From: Acidobacteriota bacterium | GTDB taxonomy: Bacteria > Acidobacteriota > Vicinamibacteria > Vicinamibacterales > CAVVIG01 | Assembly: GCA_003222395.1 (NCBI GenBank) | Contig: QHWB01000076.1 | Location: 1 to 45,012, forward strand | Length of the DNA stretch: 45,012 nt | Direction of reading: 5' to 3' | In this document: positions 1-9,190 of the stretch, piece after piece | Position numbering within the stretch: the first letter of the stretch is position 1 | Layout of the letters: every line of letters starts with the position of its first letter | Translations under genes and position numbers: made by a program | The notes under the pieces: generated by a model | Databases searched by the model: none | What the model saw: only the letters and a program-made list of their open reading frames with translations | Told to the model about the DNA's origin: nothing

Positions 1-760
1 CGAATCCAGATCCGGGGCCGACGATGCGTGAGCTCGGTGAGGTACTCCAGCGCCGGTCGGCCGAGCGCGAGCACATGCTCCCGCTGCAGATAGCGCTTGG
101 CGCGCTTCCCGGAGACCGCCGCGACGCGTTCGGCCCGATGCTCCGGCAGCGTCGACTTGGCCCCGCGCTCAAAGAGGCGCCGATGCACGGCGGTGAAGCG
201 GCCGGCCACGATGCGGACCCGATCGCGATACAGAAACAGCGTCCCGGCAATCCCCATCGCATCAGCCGCCATCGAGTACGAATGCGTGTCATGCACGACC
301 TCCGCCGTCGGCCCGACCACGACCGGCACCCGCAGCGCGAGATCGGCTGGCGCAATCTTCAGCGCCCGCAGTCGCGGGCGCTCGTCCTTAAGTCGGACCG
401 CGGAATGACGCGCGTCGCGCGCGAGGGGCACTGGGTATTGACCTCGGTGTGCCACTCGGCGAGCTGCGCGAGCAGATCGGCGTCGTCGAGAAACCGTCGT
501 TGTTTGAAGAACGACCCTTTTATCCAGCCGACCAGGTGTTCGATCGATCCTTTTTGTTCCGGACTCGCGGGCCAACAGAGCTCGATCCCCAGACCCAGAT
601 CCAGGGCCACGCCGGCAAATAGCGGATTCCATTCCGTGACCTCACCGCTCTTGGTCCACTTCAAGGCGACGGTTGTCGGTCGGTCGAACACTGCCAGCAA
701 GGGAATCCCGTAATGTCCAACAACTCGATCGGCTTGCATCGGCTCGGCCTGCAACCGCGT
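1..760 (-). pseudogene. IS21-type IstA transposase remnant (partial, frameshifted)
   Basis: Reading the minus strand from about 760 gives an IS21-family IstA integrase segment: a stretch with PLLAVFDRPTTVALKW, then CWPASPEQKGSIEHLVGWIK and FFKQRRFLDDADLLAQLAEW. Near position 400 the frame breaks. A second frame continues with VRLKDERPRLRALKIAPADL and HDTHSYSMAADAMG, the usual IstA C-terminal domain, to the window edge. One extra G near 400 would rejoin the two parts. The N-terminal HTH and first catalytic part are absent upstream of about 760, and the C-terminus runs off the window, so an IstB helper, if present, would lie outside. This is a dead fragment. Assignment to IS21 rests on recalled family sequence and is fairly secure; the exact upstream edge is not. 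Confidence 0.8.
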
Positions 761-891
761 CGACTCGCGAGGTCGTTCGAAATTCTGAGCCAGAACACAC
801 TCGGACGGTGGCCTGAGGCAGTTCGAGAGATCTGTGTTCGTGTGGGCACGGTTTTAAACGGAAGGATCATCCGAGGGTCACTCGGGCAGGG

Positions 892-1713
892 TCACGCGGC
901 TGGCCGGTGGTAGTACTTCAACAGGCCACCCAGACGATCACGACACGCGATGGGTCCGTCCTGGCGATGTGCGACCGGGCGCGTGATGAGTTGATTCTGA
1001 AGGCCCTGATGGTTCCGTTCGCCGTGATAGTGCGCGACGAACTCGCGGATCGCCCGGCGTAACGAGGCTTCGCCCATGAGGATCACGCGATCGAGGCACG
1101 ATTCCTTGATCGTCCGCACAAAGCGCTCGGCGAACGCGTTGAGATTCGGCGAGCGAGGTGGCAGGCGGACCGTCTGAACGCCGGCGGCCGCCAGCGTCTC
1201 CCGAAACGCATCGCCGAACAATGGATCGCGATCGTGCAGCAGGAAGTGCTTCCCGATGAGGAATCCATCGACGGCGTCGGTGACCTGACGTCCGCATTGC
1301 AGCACCCAGGCGCTATCCGGCTCTGACATCACGCCGGTAATCTCGACCCGTCGCGTCGCCAACTCGATCACGAATAACACGGCGAATCGCGTGAGCCCAC
1401 TACAGGTCCACACCTCCACCGTGAAAAAATCCGCGGCGGCGAGAACGTCCCAGTGCGTTTCAAGAACTCCTGCCAGGTCGTCCGCCGCTGACGCTCCGGC
1501 GCCGGCTCGATCCCATGCTGCTTGAGGATGTTCGCGATGGTGCCCCGTGCGACGTGATGATCCAGGTTGGCGAGGACTCCCTGGATTCGTGTGTAGCCCC
1601 AGTCGCGATTCTCCGTTGCCATCCGCACCACCAATTGCCGAATCTCCGTCATGACCGGGGGCCGGCCCGGACCGCGCCGTCGGTGGCCGTCGTACTTCCG
1701 CGCGATCAACTGC
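892..1713 (-). pseudogene. IS3-type DDE integrase-core transposase, 5'-truncated and frameshifted
   Basis: The minus strand starts near 1713 with [16 protein letters not shown], then an HTH-like segment ([28 protein letters not shown]) and a linker ending TTWQEFLK. The frame then shifts near 1460. It resumes as [18 protein letters not shown], followed by the integrase core with HDRDPLFGDAF, PRSPNLNAFAERFVRTIKES and the typical end GGLLKYYHRPAA. One additional A in the AAA at about 1463 would restore a single frame. The usual N-terminal half upstream of LIARKY is missing; at about 1713-1716 the sequence passes directly into a plus-strand cellular pseudogene. It is therefore a truncated copy abutting, and probably having replaced, the 5' part of that gene. 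The 130 bases between this and the IstA remnant carry no recognisable gene. Confidence 0.8.
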
Positions 1714-1715
1714 CG

Positions 1716-2572
1716 ATGCGGTCGCGTTCGACAAAACCCACGACGCCCAAGCGTCGCAGGGTTGGTGTCCGGCCGTGCTCGACACGAACGGCGACGGCAA
1801 GATCAGCGAGTGGACCGAGCCCAAGGAACCGATCGATCCGAAGAAGGACCACCGGATCGAGTTCGGATGTTACGGGAGATGCGATCCATCCAATCGTTGG
1901 GAGCCTGTGGTGCTCGGGAATCGGCGCCAGGGACACGAAGCTCGTGCGCATCGAGCTCGGCGCGAACCCGCCGCAAACGTGTAAAGCGGAAGTCTACGTA
2001 CCGCCGCCTGACAAAATGCCGCTGCCCGGTTTCGGGGGGGCGTGGCGATCGACAGCAACGGGCTGGTCTGGCAGAACTGGCGCGGCGCTCATCGGATCCT
2101 GAGTTTCGATCGCCGGATCCTGAGTTTCGATCGCCGCAAGTGCAAAGTGCGGAATGGACCGGACGCCACCGGGCAGCAGTGCCCCGAAGGATGGGCGGTG
2201 TACAGGAAACCCGGCCCCACGTTCCACGGCGGCGCCGATTATTCCAGCACGGACATGCTGTACATGACCGAGACCGATCGCGACGGTCTCGGAAAGGACG
2301 TGGTGCTTGCCGGCGATGTCAACGCACACTCGTTCTTCGTAGTGATGCCGCAAGGCGGTCAGATGACGACGTTGACGTTGCGCGTTCCTTATCCGCTGGG
2401 ATTGGCCGCTCGCGCGGGATCAGGACGGATCGATGACCCGAATGCAAGATGGAAGGGTCGTGGGTTCTGGTCGAGCTATTCGATGTACACGCCTTGGCAC
2501 CAGGAAGGCGGCAAAGGTACAAAACCAAAAGTTGTGAAGTTCCAGGTCCGGCCGACTCCGCTCGCGAAATAG
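1716..2572 (+). pseudogene. Broken secreted hypothetical (PQQ/streptogramin-lyase-like acidobacterial family)
   Basis: Three successive plus frames form one protein of a family common in Acidobacteria, often labelled carboxypeptidase-regulatory or lyase-like. Frame one has [19 protein letters not shown]. Frame two, from about 1880, has SGIGARDTKLVRIELGANPP and CKAEVYVPPPDKMPLPGFGG. Frame three, from about 2040, has VAIDSNGLVWQNWRGAHR, CKVRNGPDATGQQCPEGW and the C-terminus KVVKFQVRPTPLAK. The second break falls in a run of seven G at 2034-2040; eight G would rejoin it. The N-terminal part and signal peptide are lost at the IS junction near 1716. An EF-hand-like DTNGDGKIS motif is visible. Function is unknown. 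The C-terminal frame alone (2042-2572) is open but lacks a start context, so I call the whole a pseudogene. Confidence 0.75.
2094..2135 (+). repeat. 21-bp perfect tandem duplication inside the pseudogene
   Basis: The unit at 2094-2114 (beginning GGATCCTGAG and ending GATCGCC) is repeated exactly at 2115-2135. It is in frame and duplicates seven residues (ILSFDRR twice). Family members known to me have one copy. It looks like a recent slippage event in a gene no longer under selection. Confidence 0.9.
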
Positions 2573-2577
2573 GGTTT

Positions 2578-2640
2578 GTAACGAAGCTTCGCCTCAGACT
2601 GCCGAGCAAAAGCTCGTGCGGACGAGCGAATCTTCGTTAC
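2578..2640. terminator. Inverted repeat between convergent genes (bidirectional terminator candidate)
   Basis: Arms GTAACGAAGCTTCGC (2578-2592) and GCGAATCTTCGTTAC (2626-2640) are reverse complements except for one base. Inside lies a small CGAGC-AAAA-GCTCG hairpin (2603-2616). The structure fills the gap between the stop of the plus-strand pseudogene (2572) and the stop of the minus-strand flavoprotein (2640-2642). It lacks a T-tract on either side, so it could instead be a dispersed palindromic repeat. Confidence 0.5.
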
Positions 2641-3902
2641 TAGGATTCCTCTCCGTAGAAGCTTTCCAGGCTCGGCGTGGCCCGTACCGGCGCGGATCGC
2701 GTGAGCCGGACTCCGCCGGTCGGAGCGCGCATCGCTGCGAAAAACGCGATGGCCGCGCTCACGTTCTGCTGACGCACTTCCTCATTGGGTTCGAGCGACC
2801 AGTTTCCGCGTTCCTGCATGTTGCCAATGACGAGCCCGTCGCTTCGCGGATTTATGCTCGCGTTGATAGTGCTGTTCAGGAGACGGCCCGACGCCCGATA
2901 GTGCACTTCGGGCTGCGGGATGCACACGGTCAGCTGCCCTCTGATCGGCACGAGCTCGTCGTCGTTGAAGAGTGTTTTTGATCCCAAGCCTGTGCAATTG
3001 ATGATGACCGGCTCGTTCAGCGACATGAGATCGCGCGGCGTGTCGAACTTGCGGATGACGATCTTGCCGCCGAAGAGCAGGAAGTCGCGCACCAGCGCGT
3101 CGAGATAGATCGACGGCTCGATCGCCAATGCCTGCGTGCGGATGGCGTACTTGGTTGGAAACGGATGTTCGCCCGGGCCCAGCACTTCCCGGTCGCGTCC
3201 AGTCCGCAGGTGCTCAGGAACCAGATCTCCGTCAGGACCTCCGCCCACAGGAAGAGTCGGATCGTCTGTGGCGTTGTAGTTGTCGATCCAGTAGACGCCG
3301 TAGCCGGGGGCGCCGGCGAGGAGCTGGAGCTGCCGGTATGAGATCTCTGCCGCCTGCCTGAACTGCGCGTCCCACGCCGGCGTGCGCTGCTCCGCGGACA
3401 CCAGCCCCGCGGTTGGCGTGAAGCCGGCGGACGACATGTTTGACGTGGTGTACGGCGGCACAGCCAGCGTGTAGATCGTCACGGCGAAGCCGCGGCGTTG
3501 GAGCTGTCGCGCTGCGGTCAGGCCCGGCGAACCACAACCGAGCACCGCCGCACGCCGGTCTCCTTGTTCGAGCGCCATGTCGGCCGCCATCGCTCCGCAG
3601 CCCCAGGCCAGCGACATGCCGGCCCCACCGAAGCCGTAGTCGTGGATGACTGTCTTGTCATCGAACTTCATCCCCTTGAGGACGAAGCCAGAGTCGCGGT
3701 GAGGGCGCAAGCCGATGGTCGTCCGGATGACCCGATCCCACGTGATACGGGGAGGCGTCAAGTCAATCGCGGGCCGCGGCGCGAACGCGGGTACGGCCTG
3801 CCGTGTCGGCGCCGTCTGGATCACTTTCTTGGGGCCGCAGCCGGCGAGGCCGAATCCGGCGAGCGCCATGCCGCCGGTCTTGAAGAAATGTCGCCTATCC
3901 AT
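2640..3902 (-). CDS. Exported D-amino-acid-oxidase-like FAD-dependent oxidoreductase
   Basis: About 420 residues of the DAO (D-amino-acid oxidase) flavoprotein family. After the start comes a twin-arginine motif (RRHFF) and a short hydrophobic stretch ending in a lipobox-like LAGC (Cys22), so it is probably Tat-exported and may be lipid-anchored. The dinucleotide-binding loop AVLGCGSPGLTAARQLQRRG and the DAO signatures TIGLRPHRDSG, GFGGAGMSLAWG and INCTGLGSKTLFNDDELVPI are present, supporting oxidative deamination of a D-amino acid or related amine using FAD. The ATG at 3900-3902 is preferred over the one at 3908 because GAGG sits about 7 bases before it. It is the last gene of a minus-strand operon behind the PLP enzyme (3974) and the receptor (5271). 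Substrate is not deducible; other DAO-family amine oxidases remain possible. Confidence 0.82.
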   Translation of the reverse strand: MDRRHFFKTGGMALAGFGLAGCGPKKVIQTAPTRQAVPAFAPRPAIDLTPPRITWDRVIRTTIGLRPHRDSGFVLKGMKFDDKTVIHDYGFGGAGMSLAWGCGAMAADMALEQGDRRAAVLGCGSPGLTAARQLQRRGFAVTIYTLAVPPYTTSNMSSAGFTPTAGLVSAEQRTPAWDAQFRQAAEISYRQLQLLAGAPGYGVYWIDNYNATDDPTLPVGGGPDGDLVPEHLRTGRDREVLGPGEHPFPTKYAIRTQALAIEPSIYLDALVRDFLLFGGKIVIRKFDTPRDLMSLNEPVIINCTGLGSKTLFNDDELVPIRGQLTVCIPQPEVHYRASGRLLNSTINASINPRSDGLVIGNMQERGNWSLEPNEEVRQQNVSAAIAFFAAMRAPTGGVRLTRSAPVRATPSLESFYGEES

Positions 3903-3911
3903 GCTCATCCT

Positions 3912-3961
3912 CAGACTTCCAATTTCAGACTTCTGAACTTCAGACTTGAAACGTCAGACTT
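3912..3961. repeat. Four CAGACTT heptamers at 14-15 bp spacing
   Basis: CAGACTT occurs at 3912, 3926, 3941 and 3955, with GAACTT between some copies. It fills the intergenic gap between the PLP enzyme stop and the flavoprotein start. The period (about 1.4 helical turns) and position inside an operon are unusual. A simple-sequence origin or a protein/RNA binding array are both possible. Confidence 0.7.
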
Positions 3962-3973
3962 CGAACTTCGGTT

Positions 3974-5227
3974 CTACTGGGAGTGACCGCGCCCGGTAAT
4001 CGGCCAGACCACTTCGACTTTGTCTTTGCGTGTGCCGTAGATCCAGTCGTACTCGTTGACGGCCGGGTCGCAGTGCGGAACGATGCACTCGAGTTTGTCG
4101 CCGATCTTGTAGGACTTGCTCGGCGTGCCTGTGATCTTGATCGACCCGAACTCGTCGGACCCGGCGTTGTAGTCCATGCCGGGTTCGCCGATCACGCCCG
4201 CGTTCGGTTTGTTCAGCGTGAACGCCTTCGAACCGCCGTCGGTCGTCAGAAGGCCGGGGAATCTGTTGTTGAGAACCGTCACGAGCACGGTCAAGGACGG
4301 CTGGAAATCGGTGTACGTATTCGGGTCGTCCTGACCGCCGATCGCGAGGTACTGCATGTCCATGAACAGGTAGCTGCCGACTTGGACGTCGGTGAAGCCG
4401 GACGTCTGGTGCATGATGTTGTAGGTCCCGCTTCCGCCGCCGCTGAAAATCTCCGTGTTCAGGCCGGCCTTCTTCAACATCGCGAACACTTCCGCATTTG
4501 GCTCGATGTTCTTCAGCGCGCGCTCCTTCCGTTCGGCGAACCCTTTGATATGCTGCGCGCCGCCGTCGTACGAAAGCACGCCGCGGAGCTTCAGATTCGG
4601 CAGCGTGTCGATCACTTTGGCCAGCGACAGGACGCCTTCTCCCGGGGGAATACCGCTGCGGGTCCCGACGGCGACATCGATGACGACGTCCGCGACGACG
4701 CCCGCTTCCTTGGCGGCGGCCGACAGATCCCGCGCGTTCTCTTCCAGATCCACCGCCTGAATGAAGCTGCTGCTGCGCTTTCTGATGGCCATCGCGCGGC
4801 GGATCTTGCTCCGCGATGGATTGCTGGTCGTCATGCACACCTTCTCGACGCCGTTCTCGAGCATCGCCTCAGCCTCGCTCACCTTCGCGCAGCAGATCCC
4901 GATGGAGCCGGTCGCGAGCTGATATTTCGCGATGGCGGCGCACTTGTGCGTCTTCGTGTGCGGCCGGCTGGCGATGCCGTTCGCCTTCACCGTCGCCTGC
5001 ATTTTCGCGATGTTCCGCTCCATCTTGTCCAGGTCCACGCACAACGCGGGCGTGTCGAGTTCCCATTTCGAGATGCCGGGCTTCACCTTGTTGTCGACCG
5101 TGGTCATCGCGAGCATCTCGGCGGTCGAATAACCATTCACGGATTTCGGAATCCAGAAATACGCAGAGGCAGCCGCTGCACCCGACAGGAACGCACGTCG
5201 AGACGCCGTCGATGTTCGTAAGCTCAT
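3974..5227 (-). CDS. Tat-exported D-threonine-aldolase / D-serine-dehydratase-like PLP enzyme
   Basis: 417 residues, alanine-racemase-fold type III PLP enzyme of the DSD1/D-threonine aldolase family. The N-terminus carries a Tat motif (SRRAFLSG, residues 9-16) and a hydrophobic stretch, so the enzyme is predicted to work in the periplasm. The PLP-lysine motif RPHTKTHK lies at residues 88-95. The metal site near the C-terminus reads HCD (His385, Asp387) in HCDPAVNEYDWIYG. H-x-D is the pattern of D-threonine aldolase, whereas D-serine dehydratase uses H-x-C, so aldolase activity (D-3-hydroxyamino acid to glycine plus aldehyde) is the better guess. The start is ATG 5225-5227; the open frame continues further upstream, but that part overlaps the receptor gene and has no signal peptide. 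It lies 43 bases behind the receptor stop and 71 bases before the flavoprotein start. Confidence 0.82.
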   Translation of the reverse strand: MSLRTSTASRRAFLSGAAAASAYFWIPKSVNGYSTAEMLAMTTVDNKVKPGISKWELDTPALCVDLDKMERNIAKMQATVKANGIASRPHTKTHKCAAIAKYQLATGSIGICCAKVSEAEAMLENGVEKVCMTTSNPSRSKIRRAMAIRKRSSSFIQAVDLEENARDLSAAAKEAGVVADVVIDVAVGTRSGIPPGEGVLSLAKVIDTLPNLKLRGVLSYDGGAQHIKGFAERKERALKNIEPNAEVFAMLKKAGLNTEIFSGGGSGTYNIMHQTSGFTDVQVGSYLFMDMQYLAIGGQDDPNTYTDFQPSLTVLVTVLNNRFPGLLTTDGGSKAFTLNKPNAGVIGEPGMDYNAGSDEFGSIKITGTPSKSYKIGDKLECIVPHCDPAVNEYDWIYGTRKDKVEVVWPITGRGHSQ

Positions 5228-5270
5228 TGCCGTCCTCCACCTGTTACCGAATGGGGCTGGATCCTCGACG

Positions 5271-8200
5271 TCACCAAAACAGCCGCAACAGGAATTGGCC
5301 GGTCCGAGGGAAGCCGGCCTGCGACGTGATGGTGCCGAAGCTGGACCGACCAAATCGCGAGTCTCCGCCGCTCACGAACTTCGGGTTGTTGGTGGCGTTT
5401 AGCATCTCGATCCGGATCTGGGCCTTCAACCCGCTCCGCAGGCCGATTGTCTTGGCCAGCACCACGTCATAGTTCGTCCGGAAGGGGGTGCGAATCCGAG
5501 GGTCGGTCCGCGCGCCGGTCCCGAACGTGAAGGGAGCCGCCGCCTTGTACGCCGCCGGATTGATGTAGTTGTTCAGCCGGTCGACAGTGCTTCCAGCCGT
5601 CACCGGATCCACGCCGGTCCAATTAGGGCGTTGAACACCGCTGAAGGAGCCCGTGTTGTCGGCGTTCTGAACGATGTTCTCCGGGAAGCCGCTCTCGTAC
5701 GTCGCGATGGCCGAGACGGTCCATCCGCCGGCGACTGCATTGGGCAACCCGTGTGTCGCCCACGGTTTCCCCTCGCCGAACGGCAGTTCCAGAATGGGGG
5801 ACAGGATCACTCGGTGCGGCGAATCCAGTAAACTCCGGCTGTATTCCGCGGCCAAGTCGTAGTTGTTGAGCGGCCGCCCGCCCTGATTCTGAGATACGTA
5901 GTAAGTGGGCTCGCCGAACACGTCGTCGTCCAGCCGGCTCCACGTGTAGTGAAACCGCCCACCCCACCCATGGGACTGGCGCTTCTCCAGCTTCATGACT
6001 ACAGCGTGGTAACGAGACCGGGCGCCGGAAGTCTGGCGATCCCGGACGTTGCCAAATTGTGGGAACGGGCGCAGCAGTTGCCCTCGTGCGATCGTCGGCG
6101 AGGTTGAGAATGCCCCGGCTTCGGGGATGCCAAAGAACGGGTTCGGGACTTGCTCTTGAAGCGCCGCCCCCAACGCCAACTGCTCGGGCCGAAGCTGATT
6201 GATGTTCACGAAGGCGGCCCCGGCGCCGCCGTAGCCCAAGTTGTCGCCGCGCGATCCGATGTAGCCGATCGAGACTGCTACATCCCCCCGAAGCTCCCGT
6301 TGCAGGTCAGCCGAGTACTGCTGCACGTAGGGCGATTTCCGATCCTGCGTGACAAAATCGATCTGTCCGCCGACGCCCGTGAGCAATCCCAATGTGTTGC
6401 CGACCGGATTGAGCAATCCGTTTGGAAACGGATTGTCCAGGGCGGCCGTCGGGATCAAACGGCTGGATTGGTCGACGAAAGTTTCGCGGGTGTAACCGAT
6501 CTGTCCGTAGTTGACGGTGCCAGGGCTTATATAAATCCACGGCGACCAAAACAGCCCGTATCCGCCACGCACCGCCGTTTTCTCGTTCAGAGACCAGGCC
6601 AGGCCCACACGCGGTGAAAACTTCGTCTTGGATGGATCGCCCTGATAGTCCGGAAACCCGTCCTGCCCCGCATAGCGCAACCCGCCCCGCAGATCCAAGC
6701 CCGTCTTCGCTGCGAGCGGGCTGACTGCGTTGCGGTCGAAGGCGACCGTGAAGCGGTTCTCCTTCTCCCGTAGTCCCGCCTCATATTCGTAGCGAAGCCC
6801 GAAGTTCAGCGTGAGTTTGGAGTTCAGCCGGAAGTCATCCTGCGCGTAGGCGGCATAGTAGTGAATGAACGCGTCGAGCGGCGTGGAGACGGGCGCTGAG
6901 CTGACGTTACCGGGGTTGCCCGATGGCAGCCCGAGCAGAAAACTGGCGAACCCATTCCCTTCATTCGACCTTGCCACGAATGGGTCGGACTGCGTCCACT
7001 CCTTGTCGAACCTGAAGTCGCCGCTCGCGTCGCCATAGGTGAGCGTGAACGCGCTGATCCGACGGAAGTCGGCGCCGAACTTGAACGTGTGGCGGCCGAC
7101 GAACTTCGAGACGCTGCCGTTCACCGCCCACGAGTCATACGTCGTAGGACTGTACCCTCGGTTGCCGAATATGCGACTGCCATCGGTCGGGCCATAGCCG
7201 TCGATCGTTCCGGAGGGGAACTTCTGGTACGCCACGTCCTTCACGAAGCTGTTGGGGAAGCCCAAACTGGCGAGGTCGTAGCTGAATGGTAATTGGAAGT
7301 CTTCGAATCGGGTCCACCCGTAGCGGAAGGTCATCGTCGTCGTTGGATTCGGAATGAGGGTATTGTTCAGCGACACGATGTGGACTCGCCGCCTCTCGAG
7401 CCCCTGACCCGGATCCGCAAAAGGATTCTGCTCGGCCCAAGCATGCCTATCCTGCTCGTTGTCCGGTTGATAGAGGTACATTCCAGTCAACGACGCCTTG
7501 TCGGTCAACTTGTGCTCGATCTTCGTCGTCAATTGTCGGGCCCAGGTGAAGATCGGCGATGTGTACTGGTAGTTCGCCAACCCGTCCGCGCCGCTGCGTT
7601 GCGCATCCGGCTTCGGAATGAAGCTCGCGAGGTTTCGCGCGACCTTGCTGATGCGATTTGGGGGAATGACGTTCCCCGGGAACGGGTCGCGAACAAAACC
7701 CGAGCCGCTCGGGTTGGGTCGAGTCGTCAGCGGGTCGTAGATGATGATCGGGTTCCCGTTTCGATCGAAGGTCTGTGAGAAATCGCCCGCGCGCTCCCGG
7801 TCCGTCGGGAAGATCAGCAGGTTGGTGAGCGCGGAGTTCGTCTGATAGCCCTCATGCGATAGCCAGAAAAACGTCTTGTTCCTCGCAATCGGGCCCCCAA
7901 AGGATCCGCCCCAGTACCGATAGTACGGCAACGTCGACTTGCCGCGACCGGCTAGCGCGTCGAAGAAGTTCGACGCGAGCGCCCAGTTCGGCCGCGCCTG
8001 CGCGAACCCGCTGCCATGAAACGTATTGCTGCCGGACTTCCCCGTCGTGTTGAACACGCCGCCGCCCGACCGGCCCATCTCGGCGTCGTAGGTGTGGACT
8101 TGCACCTTGACTTCTTCAATCGCCTCTAGGGAGGGAAACGCCGAAGTCCGGTTCGTCAGATCCGTATATGACACCCCGTCGAGCAGGTAATTGTTGGCGC

Positions 8201-8783
8201 GCCGGGGGCCACCTCCCAGGGAGAGGAGCGACCCGTTGCTTTGGTCCTCCATCCGGCTGAAGTACGGGTTGCCCGTTGCGATGACCGTTGCGACCGTTAC
8301 GACGGCCGTCATGTAGGCGTTGCGGTTCAGCGCGGGCAGTGCCTCGAGCGTTTTCTTCTGGAGCACCTCGCCGGTTGAGGCGTTCGAGGTCTCGACGAGC
8401 GGCGGAGCGGCCGTCACCGAGATCGACTCCTCGATCGTTCCCACCTCCATGACGAGGTCGACCGTGATGAACTGCTGCGTCCCGATCGTGAGCCCTCGTC
8501 GTTCGAATGTCTTGAACGCTTGGAGGACCGCGCGCACGGTGTAAGTGCCGGGCAGCACCGCGGCAAAGACGTACTCGCCGCGCTCGTTGCTGACGGTCAT
8601 CCGCGACACGTTGGTGCCTTCGTTGATGAGGGTCACCATCACGCCGGGGATAACGCTGTTGGCGTCCTTCACAGCGCCCCGCAACCCGCCTTGAAACGAT
8701 TGCGAAGCGCCGTCCCTCGCGATCGCGACGAGGAGAAGCGCCGCCGCGAAGATAGATGTCCAGGACAGAGTCGAGCGTCTCAT
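5271..8783 (-). CDS. TonB-dependent receptor with N-terminal carboxypeptidase-regulatory-like domain (Oar-like)
   Basis: 1170 residues from ATG 8781-8783, which has a strong GGAGGAATTTC ribosome site. A signal peptide (MRRST then a long hydrophobic run ending GASQS) is followed by a carboxypeptidase-regulatory-like beta domain (about 30-110, LRGAVKDANSVIPGVMVTLI). Next come the plug (EVLQKKTLEALPALNRN, LLDGVSYTDL) and the 22-strand-type barrel. The protein ends in an aromatic residue (FLLRLFW), the usual BAM signal. Such Oar/SusC-like receptors import ligands across the outer membrane using TonB-ExbBD energy. It is the first gene of the operon with the two exported D-amino-acid enzymes, so its ligand may be a D-amino-acid-containing compound; that is inference. 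The open frame extends to 8867 but the extension lacks a signal peptide. Confidence 0.9.
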   Translation of the reverse strand: MRRSTLSWTSIFAAALLLVAIARDGASQSFQGGLRGAVKDANSVIPGVMVTLINEGTNVSRMTVSNERGEYVFAAVLPGTYTVRAVLQAFKTFERRGLTIGTQQFITVDLVMEVGTIEESISVTAAPPLVETSNASTGEVLQKKTLEALPALNRNAYMTAVVTVATVIATGNPYFSRMEDQSNGSLLSLGGGPRRANNYLLDGVSYTDLTNRTSAFPSLEAIEEVKVQVHTYDAEMGRSGGGVFNTTGKSGSNTFHGSGFAQARPNWALASNFFDALAGRGKSTLPYYRYWGGSFGGPIARNKTFFWLSHEGYQTNSALTNLLIFPTDRERAGDFSQTFDRNGNPIIIYDPLTTRPNPSGSGFVRDPFPGNVIPPNRISKVARNLASFIPKPDAQRSGADGLANYQYTSPIFTWARQLTTKIEHKLTDKASLTGMYLYQPDNEQDRHAWAEQNPFADPGQGLERRRVHIVSLNNTLIPNPTTTMTFRYGWTRFEDFQLPFSYDLASLGFPNSFVKDVAYQKFPSGTIDGYGPTDGSRIFGNRGYSPTTYDSWAVNGSVSKFVGRHTFKFGADFRRISAFTLTYGDASGDFRFDKEWTQSDPFVARSNEGNGFASFLLGLPSGNPGNVSSAPVSTPLDAFIHYYAAYAQDDFRLNSKLTLNFGLRYEYEAGLREKENRFTVAFDRNAVSPLAAKTGLDLRGGLRYAGQDGFPDYQGDPSKTKFSPRVGLAWSLNEKTAVRGGYGLFWSPWIYISPGTVNYGQIGYTRETFVDQSSRLIPTAALDNPFPNGLLNPVGNTLGLLTGVGGQIDFVTQDRKSPYVQQYSADLQRELRGDVAVSIGYIGSRGDNLGYGGAGAAFVNINQLRPEQLALGAALQEQVPNPFFGIPEAGAFSTSPTIARGQLLRPFPQFGNVRDRQTSGARSRYHAVVMKLEKRQSHGWGGRFHYTWSRLDDDVFGEPTYYVSQNQGGRPLNNYDLAAEYSRSLLDSPHRVILSPILELPFGEGKPWATHGLPNAVAGGWTVSAIATYESGFPENIVQNADNTGSFSGVQRPNWTGVDPVTAGSTVDRLNNYINPAAYKAAAPFTFGTGARTDPRIRTPFRTNYDVVLAKTIGLRSGLKAQIRIEMLNATNNPKFVSGGDSRFGRSSFGTITSQAGFPRTGQFLLRLFW

Positions 8784-9190
8784 GAAATTCCTCCTCCGAA
8801 ACGCTGGACGTATTGAAGCTGACCGAAGACGGTGATGAAGGGAAACACTTTCGCTGCGGCTTGTCAACGCGCGAATGTGTTTTGCTGCACGGAGATTTCT
8901 GTTGCTTCAGCGGCGGCGGCGAATGACGCACACTTCGATGATAATCGTCCCAATTTGATGGGGCGCACAGCCTCCTTCGTCTCTGCGTATCGCGTCGGAG
9001 CGTTCCGAGCTAACTTCACGAACATTCCGGAATTTCGCGCGCGAGTTCTCGTCATTCGGGAGGCAAGGCGGCTGTGAGAGAGCGGCGCCGATCCTGGACA
9101 CGGCTCTGCCCGTCTACGCAGTCGACGCGCTGGTTCCAGCAGTCGTCTCCAACGCACGGGCCCGCGGGTCACGGTGGTCGCTGTCAGTGA
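8784..9190. other. Upstream region of the receptor operon, no gene seen
   Basis: This stretch should hold the promoter of the receptor operon. On the minus strand a perfect TTGACA (complement of 8862-8867) is present, but no good -10 box lies 16-18 bases downstream, so I do not call a promoter. Short open frames on both strands show no family resemblance. Confidence 0.4.

Noticed and set aside
2578-2640. CRISPR repeat
   Set aside because: It is a single palindrome with no regularly spaced copies; no CRISPR array or cas gene is in the window.
3983-5221. 412-residue plus-strand open frame
   Set aside because: Antisense shadow of the D-threonine-aldolase-like gene, which has clear family motifs.
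8862-8867. Perfect TTGACA as a -35 box for the receptor operon
   Set aside because: No acceptable -10 box lies 16-18 bases downstream on the minus strand.
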